A DNA stretch of 64,000 nucleotides, taken from NCBI RefSeq assembly GCF_000512205.2, contig NZ_CP006644.1, positions 5,601,501 to 5,665,500 of the forward strand, in the 5' to 3' direction. A program made the position numbers and the translations under genes. Shown piece after piece: positions 17,247-25,111 of this stretch. Each line of letters begins with the position of its first letter. Position 1 is the first letter of the stretch. The notes beneath the pieces were generated by a model that saw only the letters and a program-made list of their open reading frames with translations, had not been told where the DNA came from and did no database searches. This stretch comes from Sphingomonas sanxanigenens DSM 19645 = NX02. Its GTDB lineage: Bacteria; Pseudomonadota; Alphaproteobacteria; Sphingomonadales; Sphingomonadaceae.

Positions 17247-18362
17247 ATGAAGGCGACGATCGAACGCGCGACTCTGCTGAAAAGCCTCAGCCATGTGCAG
17301 AGCGTGGTCGAGCGGCGCAACACGATCCCGATCCTGTCGAACGTGCTGATCGAGGCGTCCGCCGGCGGCGGCCTGCGCCTGATGGCGACCGACCTGGATC
17401 TGCAGATCGTTGAGGAAGTGGCGGCAATCGTCGACGTGGCGGGCGCCACGACGGTCTCCGCACACACGCTGTTCGATATCGCGCGCAAGCTGCCGGAAGG
17501 CAGCGAGGTGCTGCTGGAGGCGGGCGAGGGCAAGCTGCACGTGCAGGCGAGCCGCTCCAAGTTCAACCTGCCGACCTTGCCGCGGGACGATTTCCCGGTC
17601 ATCGCCGAGGGCGAGCTGCCGACCAGCTTCGAGCTGCCGGCCGAGACGCTCAAGCAGATCATCGACAAGACCCGCTTCGCGATCTCCACCGAAGAGACGC
17701 GCTATTATCTGAACGGCATCTTCATCCACGTGTCCGAGGACAATGGCCAGCCGGTGCTGAAGGCCGCGGCGACCGATGGCCACCGTCTCGCGCGGGTCAC
17801 CGTCGCGCGGCCCGAAGGCGCCGACGGCATGCCGGACGTGATCGTGCCGCGCAAATGCGTTGCCGAACTGCGCAAGCTGCTCGACGAGGTCGACGGTTCG
17901 GTCGCGATCTCGCTGTCGCCCAGCAAAGTCCGCTTCGGTCTCGGCAACGCGATCCTCACCTCGAAGCTGATCGACGGCACCTTCCCCGATTATTCGCGGG
18001 TGATCCCGACCGGCAACGACAAGATGCTGAAGATCGACCCCAAGAGCTTCATGCAGGGTGTCGACCGTGTCGCGACCATCGCCAGCGAGAAGACCCGCGC
18101 GGTGAAGATGGCGCTGGATCGCGACAAGATCACGCTTTCGGTCACGAGCCCCGAGAACGGCACCGCAGCTGAGGAAGTGCCGGGCGAATATGTCTCGCCG
18201 GGCTTCGAAATCGGCTTCAACGCCCGCTATCTGCTCGACATTCTCGGCCAGATCGACAGCGATCTCGTCGAGGTGCACCTGGCGGACGCGGTGGCGCCGA
18301 CCCTGATCCGCGAGAACGACAAATCGTCGGCGCTCTACGTGCTGATGCCGATGCGCGTCTGA
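17247..18362 (+). CDS. dnaN: DNA polymerase III subunit beta (sliding clamp)
   Basis: A 371-residue protein matching the usual clamp length. N-terminus MKATIERATLLKSLSHVQSVVERRNTIPIL is the standard opening of alphaproteobacterial DnaN (quoted in parts: MKATIERATLLKS, then VVERRNTIPILSNVLIE). Later landmarks are ETRYYLNGIFIH in domain 2, SDYSRV-like FPDYSRVIPTG in domain 3 and the C-terminal YVLMPMRV. The clamp encircles DNA and tethers polymerase III. A G-rich ribosome binding site precedes the ATG. dnaN here is not beside dnaA or recF, which is common in this group. Confidence 0.96.
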   Translation: MKATIERATLLKSLSHVQSVVERRNTIPILSNVLIEASAGGGLRLMATDLDLQIVEEVAAIVDVAGATTVSAHTLFDIARKLPEGSEVLLEAGEGKLHVQASRSKFNLPTLPRDDFPVIAEGELPTSFELPAETLKQIIDKTRFAISTEETRYYLNGIFIHVSEDNGQPVLKAAATDGHRLARVTVARPEGADGMPDVIVPRKCVAELRKLLDEVDGSVAISLSPSKVRFGLGNAILTSKLIDGTFPDYSRVIPTGNDKMLKIDPKSFMQGVDRVATIASEKTRAVKMALDRDKITLSVTSPENGTAAEEVPGEYVSPGFEIGFNARYLLDILGQIDSDLVEVHLADAVAPTLIRENDKSSALYVLMPMRV

Positions 18363-18380
18363 GGGCAATGGCGCCCGCTT

Positions 18381-18398
18381 CGCGCCGCGTGCGGCGCG
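18381..18398 (+). terminator. GC-rich hairpin after dnaN
   Basis: Perfect 8-bp arms CGCGCCGC (18381-18388) and GCGGCGCG (18391-18398) with a 2-base spacer, 18 bases after the dnaN stop. No T-run follows, so it may stall or protect RNA rather than terminate. Confidence 0.4.
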
Positions 18399-18441
18399 CG
18401 GGTGCTTCACGCCTCCGCATCGTTCCTGTATCAGCCCCGCG

Positions 18442-19539
18442 ATGGCAGTGATCGGCCTCAGCCCGCAGCCCTTTTTCGGGGACAAGAACCGCGCCTTCTG
18501 GAACCTCCAGACGCTCGGATGGACCGGCTATCTGGTGCTGCGCCTGATCTCGGGCTTCTCGAACGGCTTCCCGCTTTCCTTCATCGTGCCGCTGGTGATC
18601 TCGACCGCCACCGGCTATTCGCTGACACTGGTGATGGCGGCGGCGTTCCGCGCGCTGCTCAGGCGCAAGCCGGTAATCACCTGGACGGGATCGATCCTGA
18701 CCGTCCTCGTCGCGACGCTCATCTACACCACGATCGATGCGTGGATGTACAACGCGCTGCAGCGGCCGGGCGAGGCGATCGAACTGCGGCTGATCTTCGG
18801 CTATGTCTTCCTCGACGTGCTGCTGCTGTCGGGCTGGTCGGCACTTTATTACGGCATCAATTTCTACCTGATCGTCGAGGAACAGGCTGACCAGCTCCTC
18901 AAGCTGGAGAACCAGGCGTCGTCGGCGCAGCTTGCGATGCTGCGCTATCAGCTCAACCCACACTTCCTGTTCAACACGCTCAATTCGATCTCGACGCTGG
19001 TGCTGCTCAAGCAGACCGAGCGCGCGAATGCGATGCTCAGCCGGCTCTCGTCGTTCCTGCGTTATACGCTGGTGAACGAGCCGACCGCGCAGGTCACGAT
19101 GGCGCAGGAGATCGAGACGCTGAAGCTCTATCTGGATATCGAGAAGATGCGCTTCGAGGAACGGCTGCGCACCGAGTTTCAGATCGACCCGCGCGTGGCG
19201 GCGGCGCGGCTGCCCTCGCTGCTGCTTCAGCCGCTGGTCGAAAACGCCATCAAATATGCGGTGACGCCGCTGGAAGATGGCGCCGATATCAATATTACCG
19301 CGCGGCTTGCCGGGGATCGGGTGCAGATCACCGTATCCGATACCGGCCCGGGCTTGAACGACGGCACGGTCAGGCCCAGCTATTCGACAGGCGTGGGCCT
19401 TGCCAATATTCGGGATCGGCTGGCCCAGGCCTACGGAACGGATCATCGTTTCGAAGCAAGATCGAACCCGGCAGGGGGGTTTGGCGTTGTGATCGAGATA
19501 CCGCACCAGATCGAACAACAGCCACGTGAGGCAGCATGA
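18442..19539 (+). CDS. LytS/YehU-type sensor histidine kinase
   Basis: A 365-residue membrane histidine kinase. The first 160 residues hold about four transmembrane segments and no evident extracellular sensor domain. A short linker leads to the His_kinase domain (PF06580 type) with the phosphorylated His in LRYQLNPHFLFNTLNSIS, then the ATP-binding part: N-box LVENAIKYAV and G-box DTGPGLNDG and GVGLANIRDRL. It overlaps the LytTR regulator by ATGA, so the two form a cognate pair. The stimulus is not predictable from sequence. Confidence 0.93.
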   Translation: MAVIGLSPQPFFGDKNRAFWNLQTLGWTGYLVLRLISGFSNGFPLSFIVPLVISTATGYSLTLVMAAAFRALLRRKPVITWTGSILTVLVATLIYTTIDAWMYNALQRPGEAIELRLIFGYVFLDVLLLSGWSALYYGINFYLIVEEQADQLLKLENQASSAQLAMLRYQLNPHFLFNTLNSISTLVLLKQTERANAMLSRLSSFLRYTLVNEPTAQVTMAQEIETLKLYLDIEKMRFEERLRTEFQIDPRVAAARLPSLLLQPLVENAIKYAVTPLEDGADINITARLAGDRVQITVSDTGPGLNDGTVRPSYSTGVGLANIRDRLAQAYGTDHRFEARSNPAGGFGVVIEIPHQIEQQPREAA

Positions 19540-20339
19540 CAATCCGCACCATCCTGGTCGACGACGAATCGCTCGCGATCAAGGGTATGCAGTTCCGTCT
19601 CGAACAACATGACGACGTCGAGATCATAGACACCTGTACCAACGGCCGCGAGGCCATCCGCTCGATCAAGACGAACAAGCCCGATCTGGTTTTCCTCGAC
19701 ATCCAGATGCCCGGCTTCGACGGGTTCTCGGTCGTCCAGGGGCTGCTCGAGGTGGAACCCCCGCTGTTCGTGTTCGTCACCGCCTATCAGGATCACGCCA
19801 TTCGCGCCTTCGAGGCGCAGGCGATGGATTATTTGATGAAGCCGGTGGAAGAGCAGCGGCTGGCCGACACGCTCGACCGCGTCCGCCAGCGTCTGACGGA
19901 AAAGCGCGGGGTCGAGGAGGTGTCGCGCCTGAAGGAGGTGCTCGCCGAGGTCTCGCCCGAGGCGGCGGAGAATTTCGAGGACTCGGGGGATGATGCGCCA
20001 TCGTCCAACCGGTTCGAGAAGCTCATCAACATCAAGGATCGCGGGCAGATCTTCCGCGTCGATGTCGATACGATCGAGCGTATCGATGCCGCCGGCGATT
20101 ACATGTGCATCTACACCGGCGACAACACATTGATCCTGCGCGAGACGATGAAGGATCTGGAAAAGCGCCTCGACCCGCGCCGTTTCCAGCGCGTCCATCG
20201 CTCGACGATCGTCAATCTCGACCTCGTCAAGCAGGTGAAGCCCCACACCAACGGCGAATGCTTCCTCGTGCTCGACTCGGGTGCGCAGGTGAAGGTGAGC
20301 CGAAGCTATCGCGACGTGGTGGCGCGCTTCGTCCACTGA
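19536..20339 (+). CDS. LytTR-family response regulator
   Basis: A 267-residue response regulator. The receiver domain occupies about residues 3-120, with phospho-acceptor Asp55 in LVFLDIQMPG, acidic pair DDE at 9-11, the conserved Thr in FVTAYQDHAIRAF and Lys in DYLMKPVEEQ. A charged linker (about 125-160) precedes a LytTR DNA-binding domain with GDYMCIYTG, TMKDLEKRLDPRRFQRVHRSTIVNL and VKVSRSYRD. LytTR proteins bind imperfect direct repeats at promoters of virulence, bacteriocin or surface genes. It is translationally coupled to the kinase. Confidence 0.95.
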   Translation: MTIRTILVDDESLAIKGMQFRLEQHDDVEIIDTCTNGREAIRSIKTNKPDLVFLDIQMPGFDGFSVVQGLLEVEPPLFVFVTAYQDHAIRAFEAQAMDYLMKPVEEQRLADTLDRVRQRLTEKRGVEEVSRLKEVLAEVSPEAAENFEDSGDDAPSSNRFEKLINIKDRGQIFRVDVDTIERIDAAGDYMCIYTGDNTLILRETMKDLEKRLDPRRFQRVHRSTIVNLDLVKQVKPHTNGECFLVLDSGAQVKVSRSYRDVVARFVH

Positions 20340-20428
20340 GTTCAACGGGCGGCCTGCGGGTCGCCCGCTGACTTTGTTCCCATTTTGTTCTAACATGGGC
20401 AGCGACTCGATTCGCCGGAAGAACGCCC

Positions 20429-20971
20429 ATGTCCCACACCGTCCGCTATCGCTATCTGCTGTTCGCGCATCTGAGTTCGACCGCGCGGGACGCCTGCGCC
20501 TTTGCCCGTGACCGGTTTGTGAGGCCGGCCAAACCGGTCTCCGATCCGCGGTTGCATATGACGATCGCACGGCTTGCCGAGCGTGACGATCCCGACCCGT
20601 TGATCGGGCCGCGCGTCGTTGAAGCGTTCCAGGGCGTGGAGTTGCCAGGGTTCGATATCGGTCTCGATCGGATCCGGATGAATCCCGATATCGCGATGCT
20701 GCAGGGTAAGGGCAACCGGCCGGCACTGGTCCCGCTCCGCCAGCCGGTTCGTGACCGCCTGCCGCGCGCTGGCATCCTGCCCTATATTTCGCGGACGGAA
20801 CCGCATGTCACGCTTGGCTATGAGATCGGCCGCAACGATTGCCAGCCGATCGAGCCGATCCGGTGGATTGCGGACCGGCTGGATCTGGTGGAAAGCTGGG
20901 CCGGCCGAACGGTGCACAGGACATTGGCGAGCTGGCCGCTGGTGAACCGCCAGCTCAGCTTCGGTTTCTGA
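20429..20971 (+). CDS. 2H phosphoesterase family protein (2'-5' RNA ligase-like)
   Basis: A 180-residue protein with the two His-x-Thr motifs of the 2H superfamily: HMTIARL at about 43-49 and HVTLGYE at about 131-137. This superfamily includes the 2'-5' RNA ligase/cyclic phosphodiesterase ThpR, which opens 2',3'-cyclic phosphates. The first 25 residues (YRYLLFAHLSS) form the usual first strand. It lies alone between the LytTR regulator and a repeat pair. Which substrate it acts on is unknown. Confidence 0.85.
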   Translation: MSHTVRYRYLLFAHLSSTARDACAFARDRFVRPAKPVSDPRLHMTIARLAERDDPDPLIGPRVVEAFQGVELPGFDIGLDRIRMNPDIAMLQGKGNRPALVPLRQPVRDRLPRAGILPYISRTEPHVTLGYEIGRNDCQPIEPIRWIADRLDLVESWAGRTVHRTLASWPLVNRQLSFGF

Positions 20972-20979
20972 ACCGGCCA

Positions 20980-21056
20980 CCGTTCGTCCCGAGCGCAGTC
21001 GAGGGACGAGTCGTGCGCGCCGCGGCCGGTGTCTCGACGTCGCTCGACACGAACGG
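20980..21056. repeat. pair of REP-like palindromes in inverted orientation
   Basis: Two related hairpin units facing each other. Unit 1 (20980-21010) reads CCGTTCGTCCCGAG then returns through GTCGAGGGACGAG. Unit 2 (21029-21056) reads GTGTCTCGACGTCG then GCTCGACACGAACGG. Both share the CGTTCGT-x-CGAG core, and unit 2 is in reverse orientation, like a bacterial interspersed mosaic element. It lies between convergent genes (2H phosphoesterase and msrB) and may help termination. Confidence 0.8.
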
Positions 21057-21073
21057 TTCGGAAAATCCCGTCC

Positions 21074-21568
21074 TCAAGCCTTTGCCGGCCGGAACTGCAG
21101 CGCCACCCCGTTCATGCAATAGCGCTTGCCCGTCGGCTTCGGTCCATCGTCGAACACATGGCCCAGATGCCCGCCGCAGCGGCGGCAATGAACCTCGGTG
21201 CGTGCATAGCCGATCGCGAAGTCCTTGCTCGTGCCGACCGCATTGGCCAGCGGCTGCCAGAAGCTCGGCCAGCCGGTGCCGCTGTCGAACTTCGTCCGTG
21301 ACGAGAACAGCGGCAGGCCGCACCCTGCGCAGGTGAACACGCCGGGGCGATGTTCCTTGTTGAGCGGGCTGCTGAACGGGCGCTCGGTCGAGGCCTGGCG
21401 CAGCACGGCGAACTGCGCTGGGGTAAGCCGCGCCTTCCACTGGGCATCGCTGAATGCAACCTCGTAACGGGCCGCGGGCTTGGGCTTGCCCGCCGCCCAC
21501 AGCGCGGCGCCGCCGACGGCGCCGGCGGCAATACCGCCGCCGATCAGCGTGCGACGTGTGATCTGCAT
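21074..21568 (-). CDS. msrB: peptide-methionine (R)-S-oxide reductase, Tat-exported
   Basis: A 164-residue SelR-type MsrB that reduces methionine-R-sulfoxide. Zinc-binding CAGC (in FTCAGCGLPLF) and CRRC (in VHCRRCGGHLGHVFDDGP) are present, with the catalytic Cys in RYCMNGVAL near the C-terminus. The N-terminus MQITRRTLIGGGIAAGAVGG is a twin-arginine signal, so it should act outside the cytoplasm. The ATG at 21566-21568 has a GGAAGGA site 9 bases upstream; an ATG 18 bases earlier is in frame and encodes the site itself. It is transcribed toward the REP pair. Confidence 0.94.
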   Translation of the reverse strand: MQITRRTLIGGGIAAGAVGGAALWAAGKPKPAARYEVAFSDAQWKARLTPAQFAVLRQASTERPFSSPLNKEHRPGVFTCAGCGLPLFSSRTKFDSGTGWPSFWQPLANAVGTSKDFAIGYARTEVHCRRCGGHLGHVFDDGPKPTGKRYCMNGVALQFRPAKA

Positions 21569-21635
21569 GACATCATGTCCTTCCATGCCCCAAGCTACGG
21601 CGCGGCGCCGGGCGCGGATGCAGCGGCCGCGCCGC

Positions 21636-22856
21636 TCAGCCCTTTGCGAACAGCCCCTTGAACCCGCGCCGGCCGCCCGATTTGAGCACACCCCGGCGAA
21701 ACCACCGCGCGGCCAGCCAGATCACCAGCGCCACCCACAGCCCCTGCCAGGTCAACGCCAGCAGATGGGGCCAGATCTCGGGTTCGGTCGCAGCGCGCCC
21801 GGCCATCGCGAACGGGCTGCTGAACGGAAACAGCGCAGCGAAGATCGCCAGCGACGAATCCGGCGGGCTGTCGGCGGCGGCCGCGGACAGGCCGAACATC
21901 GCGACCTGCAGCACCGAGATCGGCAGCGACAGCATCTGGATCTCGCGCATCGAGGCCGCCTGCGCCCCTATGCCGAGGAAGACGGCGCCGAGCAGCAGAT
22001 AGGCCATCGCGAAATAGAGGCCGAACAGCAGCGTGAAGGTCAACGATCCGATCGCCGGCTGGAGCTCGCTCAGCGACACCAGTTCGGGCGGGATGAACGC
22101 CGCGACCTGCGCCAGCAATGTCGCCCAGAATCCGATGAACAGCAGCGCGACGCCGAACAGGCCGATCAGCTTGCCGAGGAACACCGCCTCCAGCGGCACC
22201 GCCGCCGCCAAAATTTCGATCACCTTGTTGCTCTTTTCCTCGGCGAGCATGCCAACCGACTGGCCGGCGAGCAGCAAGGTCAGCAGGAACATCGCCATCA
22301 CCGCACCCAACCCCGCCGCCTGCCGCCCCGAATCGGTCGATCCGGTGCGCCGGAAGGGTTCGATCGTCGCGGTAGAAAGCGTGCCCGGCATGCCGGCGCG
22401 TCGATCCCTCAGGGCCTGTTCGGCCAGCGCTGCGAGGTAGGCGGCGGTGCGGCCGCCCTTGCGGCCATGCAGGATGGTCGGCCGGTCGAGCGGGCCGAAC
22501 AGCACTGCCGAGGCCTCGATCGTATCGTCGGCGAACAGCGCCTGCGCGGTGCGCCGGGGCTCTGCCCCCGGCGGCCGGATCGCCAGCGGCGGCGGCGCCT
22601 CCGAAAAGCGGAACATCGCGCGCAGCCGGGTGTCGGCGTCGGTCAGCGCCTTGCCGTCGCGCTCGTCCGCAAGCGCGACGATTCGCACGCGATCGTCGCT
22701 GCCCTGCGCGAGCTTCGCCGCGCCAAGCCCGCCGACGAGGCTGAAGCCCATCATCAGCAGCGGCGCCAGCAGAAAGATGAGGAAGGTCGGTGTGAACACG
22801 GTGGCGACGAAGTCCCGCCGCGCGATCACCAGCGTCTGCCGCGCGAGCCGGCTCAT
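21636..22856 (-). CDS. ABC-2 type permease (NatB-like)
   Basis: A 406-residue membrane protein with one N-terminal helix (FLIFLLAPLLMMGFSLVGG), a soluble extracytoplasmic segment of about 130 residues, then five or six C-terminal helices. This arrangement is typical of NatB/YhaP-type ABC-2 exporters. AEEKSNKVIEILAAAVPLEAVFLGKLIG is the conserved cytoplasmic loop before the second helix block. It overlaps the ATPase gene by ATGA and would form the transmembrane half of that transporter. Characterised relatives export Na+ or small molecules; the substrate here is not known. Confidence 0.9.
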   Translation of the reverse strand: MSRLARQTLVIARRDFVATVFTPTFLIFLLAPLLMMGFSLVGGLGAAKLAQGSDDRVRIVALADERDGKALTDADTRLRAMFRFSEAPPPLAIRPPGAEPRRTAQALFADDTIEASAVLFGPLDRPTILHGRKGGRTAAYLAALAEQALRDRRAGMPGTLSTATIEPFRRTGSTDSGRQAAGLGAVMAMFLLTLLLAGQSVGMLAEEKSNKVIEILAAAVPLEAVFLGKLIGLFGVALLFIGFWATLLAQVAAFIPPELVSLSELQPAIGSLTFTLLFGLYFAMAYLLLGAVFLGIGAQAASMREIQMLSLPISVLQVAMFGLSAAAADSPPDSSLAIFAALFPFSSPFAMAGRAATEPEIWPHLLALTWQGLWVALVIWLAARWFRRGVLKSGGRRGFKGLFAKG

Positions 22857-23815
22857 GCCGCGGCCCCCTCTTCTTCGGCGGCCGGCGCTTCCTCCTGCAC
22901 GACGTCGCCGGTGTCGCCGCCGCCGGTGCGGCGCACGATCGCGACGAACGCGTCGTGCAGCCGTGGCCGATCGAGCAGCAGCCCCGAAATGCCGTGGCCC
23001 TCCGCGATCAGCTGCGCGAGCAACGCTTCGATGCCGCCCTCGGGCACGATGAAGCGATAGCCGGCGCCGTGCGGCACCGCATCGGGCGGCAGCAGCGCCG
23101 CGACCGTGTCGTCGCCCGCGCGCGGCTCATAATAGGCCTGCATCGGCAGCACCGCGCGTGCCTGGTCCACCGTGCCCTCGAAGCGGCGGCGTCCGCCGGC
23201 GATCACCGCCACGCGGTCGCACAGCCGCTCGGCATGCGCCATCACATGCGTCGAGAAGAGGATGGTGGCGCCGCGGTCGCGCTCGGCGCGCACCAGCCCC
23301 TCCAACCGCTCCTGATTGACCGGATCGAGGCCTGAAAAAGGCTCGTCGAGCACGATCAGCTCGGGGCTGTGGACGATCGAGCCGAGGAGTTGGACGAGCT
23401 GCGCCATGCCCTTGGACAATTGCCGGATCTTGCGATCGACGGCATAGCCCAGACCCGCCGCCTCCAGCATCTCCACCGCGCGATCGCGCGCCAGGCGCAG
23501 CTTCATGCCGCGCAGCGCGCCCATGAAGGCGATCGCCTCGCGTGCCTTCATCGCCGGATAGAGGCCGCGTTCCTCGGGCAGATAGCCGACGCGGTGGCTC
23601 TGCGCACGCGGATCGGTGCTGCCCAGCAGGCGGCGTTCGCCCGCATCGGGATCGATGATCCCCAGCAACATCCTGAGCGTCGTCGTCTTGCCGGCGCCGT
23701 TGGGGCCGAGCACGCCGTAGATGCTGCCGGCGGGCACCGCCATGTCGACGCCGTCCACGGCGCGCGCACCGCCGAAATCCTTGATCAGCCCCCTGGCTTC
23801 GATGACGAACGTCAT
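22853..23815 (-). CDS. ABC transporter ATPase (NatA-like)
   Basis: A 320-residue ATPase with Walker A GPNGAGKTTT, Q-loop region VGYLPEERGLYPAM, signature LSKGMAQLVQLLGSI and Walker B LIVLDEPFSGLDPVNQ. The signature deviates from the common LSGGQ but LSKGMxQ is usual for this subfamily. A 100-residue C-terminal extension follows, ending in a Glu/Ala-rich tail. The ATG at 23813-23815 (MTFVIEARGL) gives the standard start; queG starts divergently 34 bases away, so the two units share a promoter region. Confidence 0.93.
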   Translation of the reverse strand: MTFVIEARGLIKDFGGARAVDGVDMAVPAGSIYGVLGPNGAGKTTTLRMLLGIIDPDAGERRLLGSTDPRAQSHRVGYLPEERGLYPAMKAREAIAFMGALRGMKLRLARDRAVEMLEAAGLGYAVDRKIRQLSKGMAQLVQLLGSIVHSPELIVLDEPFSGLDPVNQERLEGLVRAERDRGATILFSTHVMAHAERLCDRVAVIAGGRRRFEGTVDQARAVLPMQAYYEPRAGDDTVAALLPPDAVPHGAGYRFIVPEGGIEALLAQLIAEGHGISGLLLDRPRLHDAFVAIVRRTGGGDTGDVVQEEAPAAEEEGAAA

Positions 23816-23849
23816 TTTGTACGCGCCCGGCTTCCTGTACTGGGCGGCC

Positions 23850-25001
23850 GTGGTAGCGCGTTCGGACACCGGAGCAAACAGCGGCCTCGTCGACCGCCTG
23901 AAAGCCGAAGCGGAAGCGCTCGGCTTCGTCGCGTGCGGCATCGCCCCGGCCGATGCGATCCCCGAGGCGGCGCCGCGGCTGCGCCAGTGGCTTGCCGAAG
24001 GCGCACACGGGTCGATGGGCTGGATGGAGGAGCGCAGCCATCAGCGCGGCGCCGCCCCCGCGCTCTGGCCCGAAGTGCGGTCGGTGGTGATGCTGGGGAT
24101 GAGCTATGCGCCGCCCGAGAACCCGCTGCGGCTGGCGGGGGAGCGCGATGTCGGCCGCATCTCGGTCTATGCGCAGGGGGCCGACTATCATGATGTCGTG
24201 AAGCGCGCGCTCAAGCATCTCGCGCGCTGGCTGGTGGCGGAGGCCGGCGGCGATGTGAAGGTGTTCGTGGACACCGCGCCGGTGATGGAGAAGCCCTATG
24301 CAGCCGCCGCCGGGCTCGGCTGGCAGGGCAAGCACACCAACCTCGTCAGTCGCGCCGAGGGAAGCTGGCTGCTGCTCGGCGCGATCATGACGACGCTGGA
24401 TCTCGAACCCGATCTGCCCTCGGGCGACCGCTGCGGATCGTGCGACGCCTGCCAGCGCGCCTGCCCGACCGAGGCCTTCCCTTCGCCCTACCGGCTCGAT
24501 GCGCGGCGCTGCATCTCCTACCTTACGATCGAGAACAAGGGGCCGATCCCGCACGCGTTCCGCGCCGCGATCGGCAACCGCATCTATGGCTGCGACGATT
24601 GCCTGGCGGTGTGCCCGTGGAACAAGTTCGCCGCCGCCGCCGCGGCCAACAAGGCGTTCGCGCCGCGCGCCGAACTGGCGGTGCCGCAGATCGCCGATCT
24701 GCTCGCGCTGGACGATGCGGGGTTCCGGCAGGTGTTCGCCGGATCGCCGATCAAGCGCATCGGCCGCGACCGGATGGTGCGCAACTGCCTGATCGCGGCG
24801 GGGAACAGTGGCGATGCCGGTTTCGTGGCGCAGGTGGCGGCACTGCTGGACGATCCGGCGCCGGTGGTGCGGGGGGCCGCGGTCTGGGCGCTCGAGCGGC
24901 TCGACGTGGCGCGCTGGACGGCGGAGCGGAGCGCGCGGGCGCTGGCCGAGCCCGACGAAATGGTCCAGGCCGAATGGCGCCGTCCGTTCGCGCCGGGATG
25001 A
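23850..25001 (+). CDS. queG: epoxyqueuosine reductase
   Basis: A 383-residue iron-sulfur, cobalamin-dependent enzyme that makes queuosine from epoxyqueuosine in tRNA. It has two 4Fe-4S motifs, CGSCDACQRACPTEAF and CDDCLAVCPWNKF, and the family blocks VDTAPVMEKPYAAAAGLGWQGKHTN and RRCISYLTIENKG (each quoted in part: VDTAPVMEKPYA, GWQGKHTN). The C-terminus has a HEAT-like repeat segment VAALLDDPAPVVRGAAVWAL. The most reasonable start is GTG at 23850; an open frame continues upstream but over the divergent ABC gene. Confidence 0.94.
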   Translation: MVARSDTGANSGLVDRLKAEAEALGFVACGIAPADAIPEAAPRLRQWLAEGAHGSMGWMEERSHQRGAAPALWPEVRSVVMLGMSYAPPENPLRLAGERDVGRISVYAQGADYHDVVKRALKHLARWLVAEAGGDVKVFVDTAPVMEKPYAAAAGLGWQGKHTNLVSRAEGSWLLLGAIMTTLDLEPDLPSGDRCGSCDACQRACPTEAFPSPYRLDARRCISYLTIENKGPIPHAFRAAIGNRIYGCDDCLAVCPWNKFAAAAAANKAFAPRAELAVPQIADLLALDDAGFRQVFAGSPIKRIGRDRMVRNCLIAAGNSGDAGFVAQVAALLDDPAPVVRGAAVWALERLDVARWTAERSARALAEPDEMVQAEWRRPFAPG

Positions 25002-25038
25002 TCGCTGACGACGGTGGCGGGGGAGGCGTGCAACAAAA

Positions 25039-25071
25039 ACGTCACGAAAGCCTCATCGACCTGACACGGCC
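25039..25071 (+). promoter_or_regulatory. Pho-box-like element
   Basis: Three consecutive 11-base units, ACGTCACGAAA, GCCTCATCGAC and CTGACACGGCC, carry the GTCAC / TCAT / GACAC core at 11-base spacing, as in PhoB binding sites built of CTGTCAT-like repeats. It ends 40 bases before the TonB-receptor start and precedes a receptor-PhoD operon. The match is partial and reads as a prediction. Confidence 0.45.
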
Positions 25072-25111
25072 CGCCCCTAGCGCCGCGAACAAAGATGAAA
25101 AGGGGTTCCCC

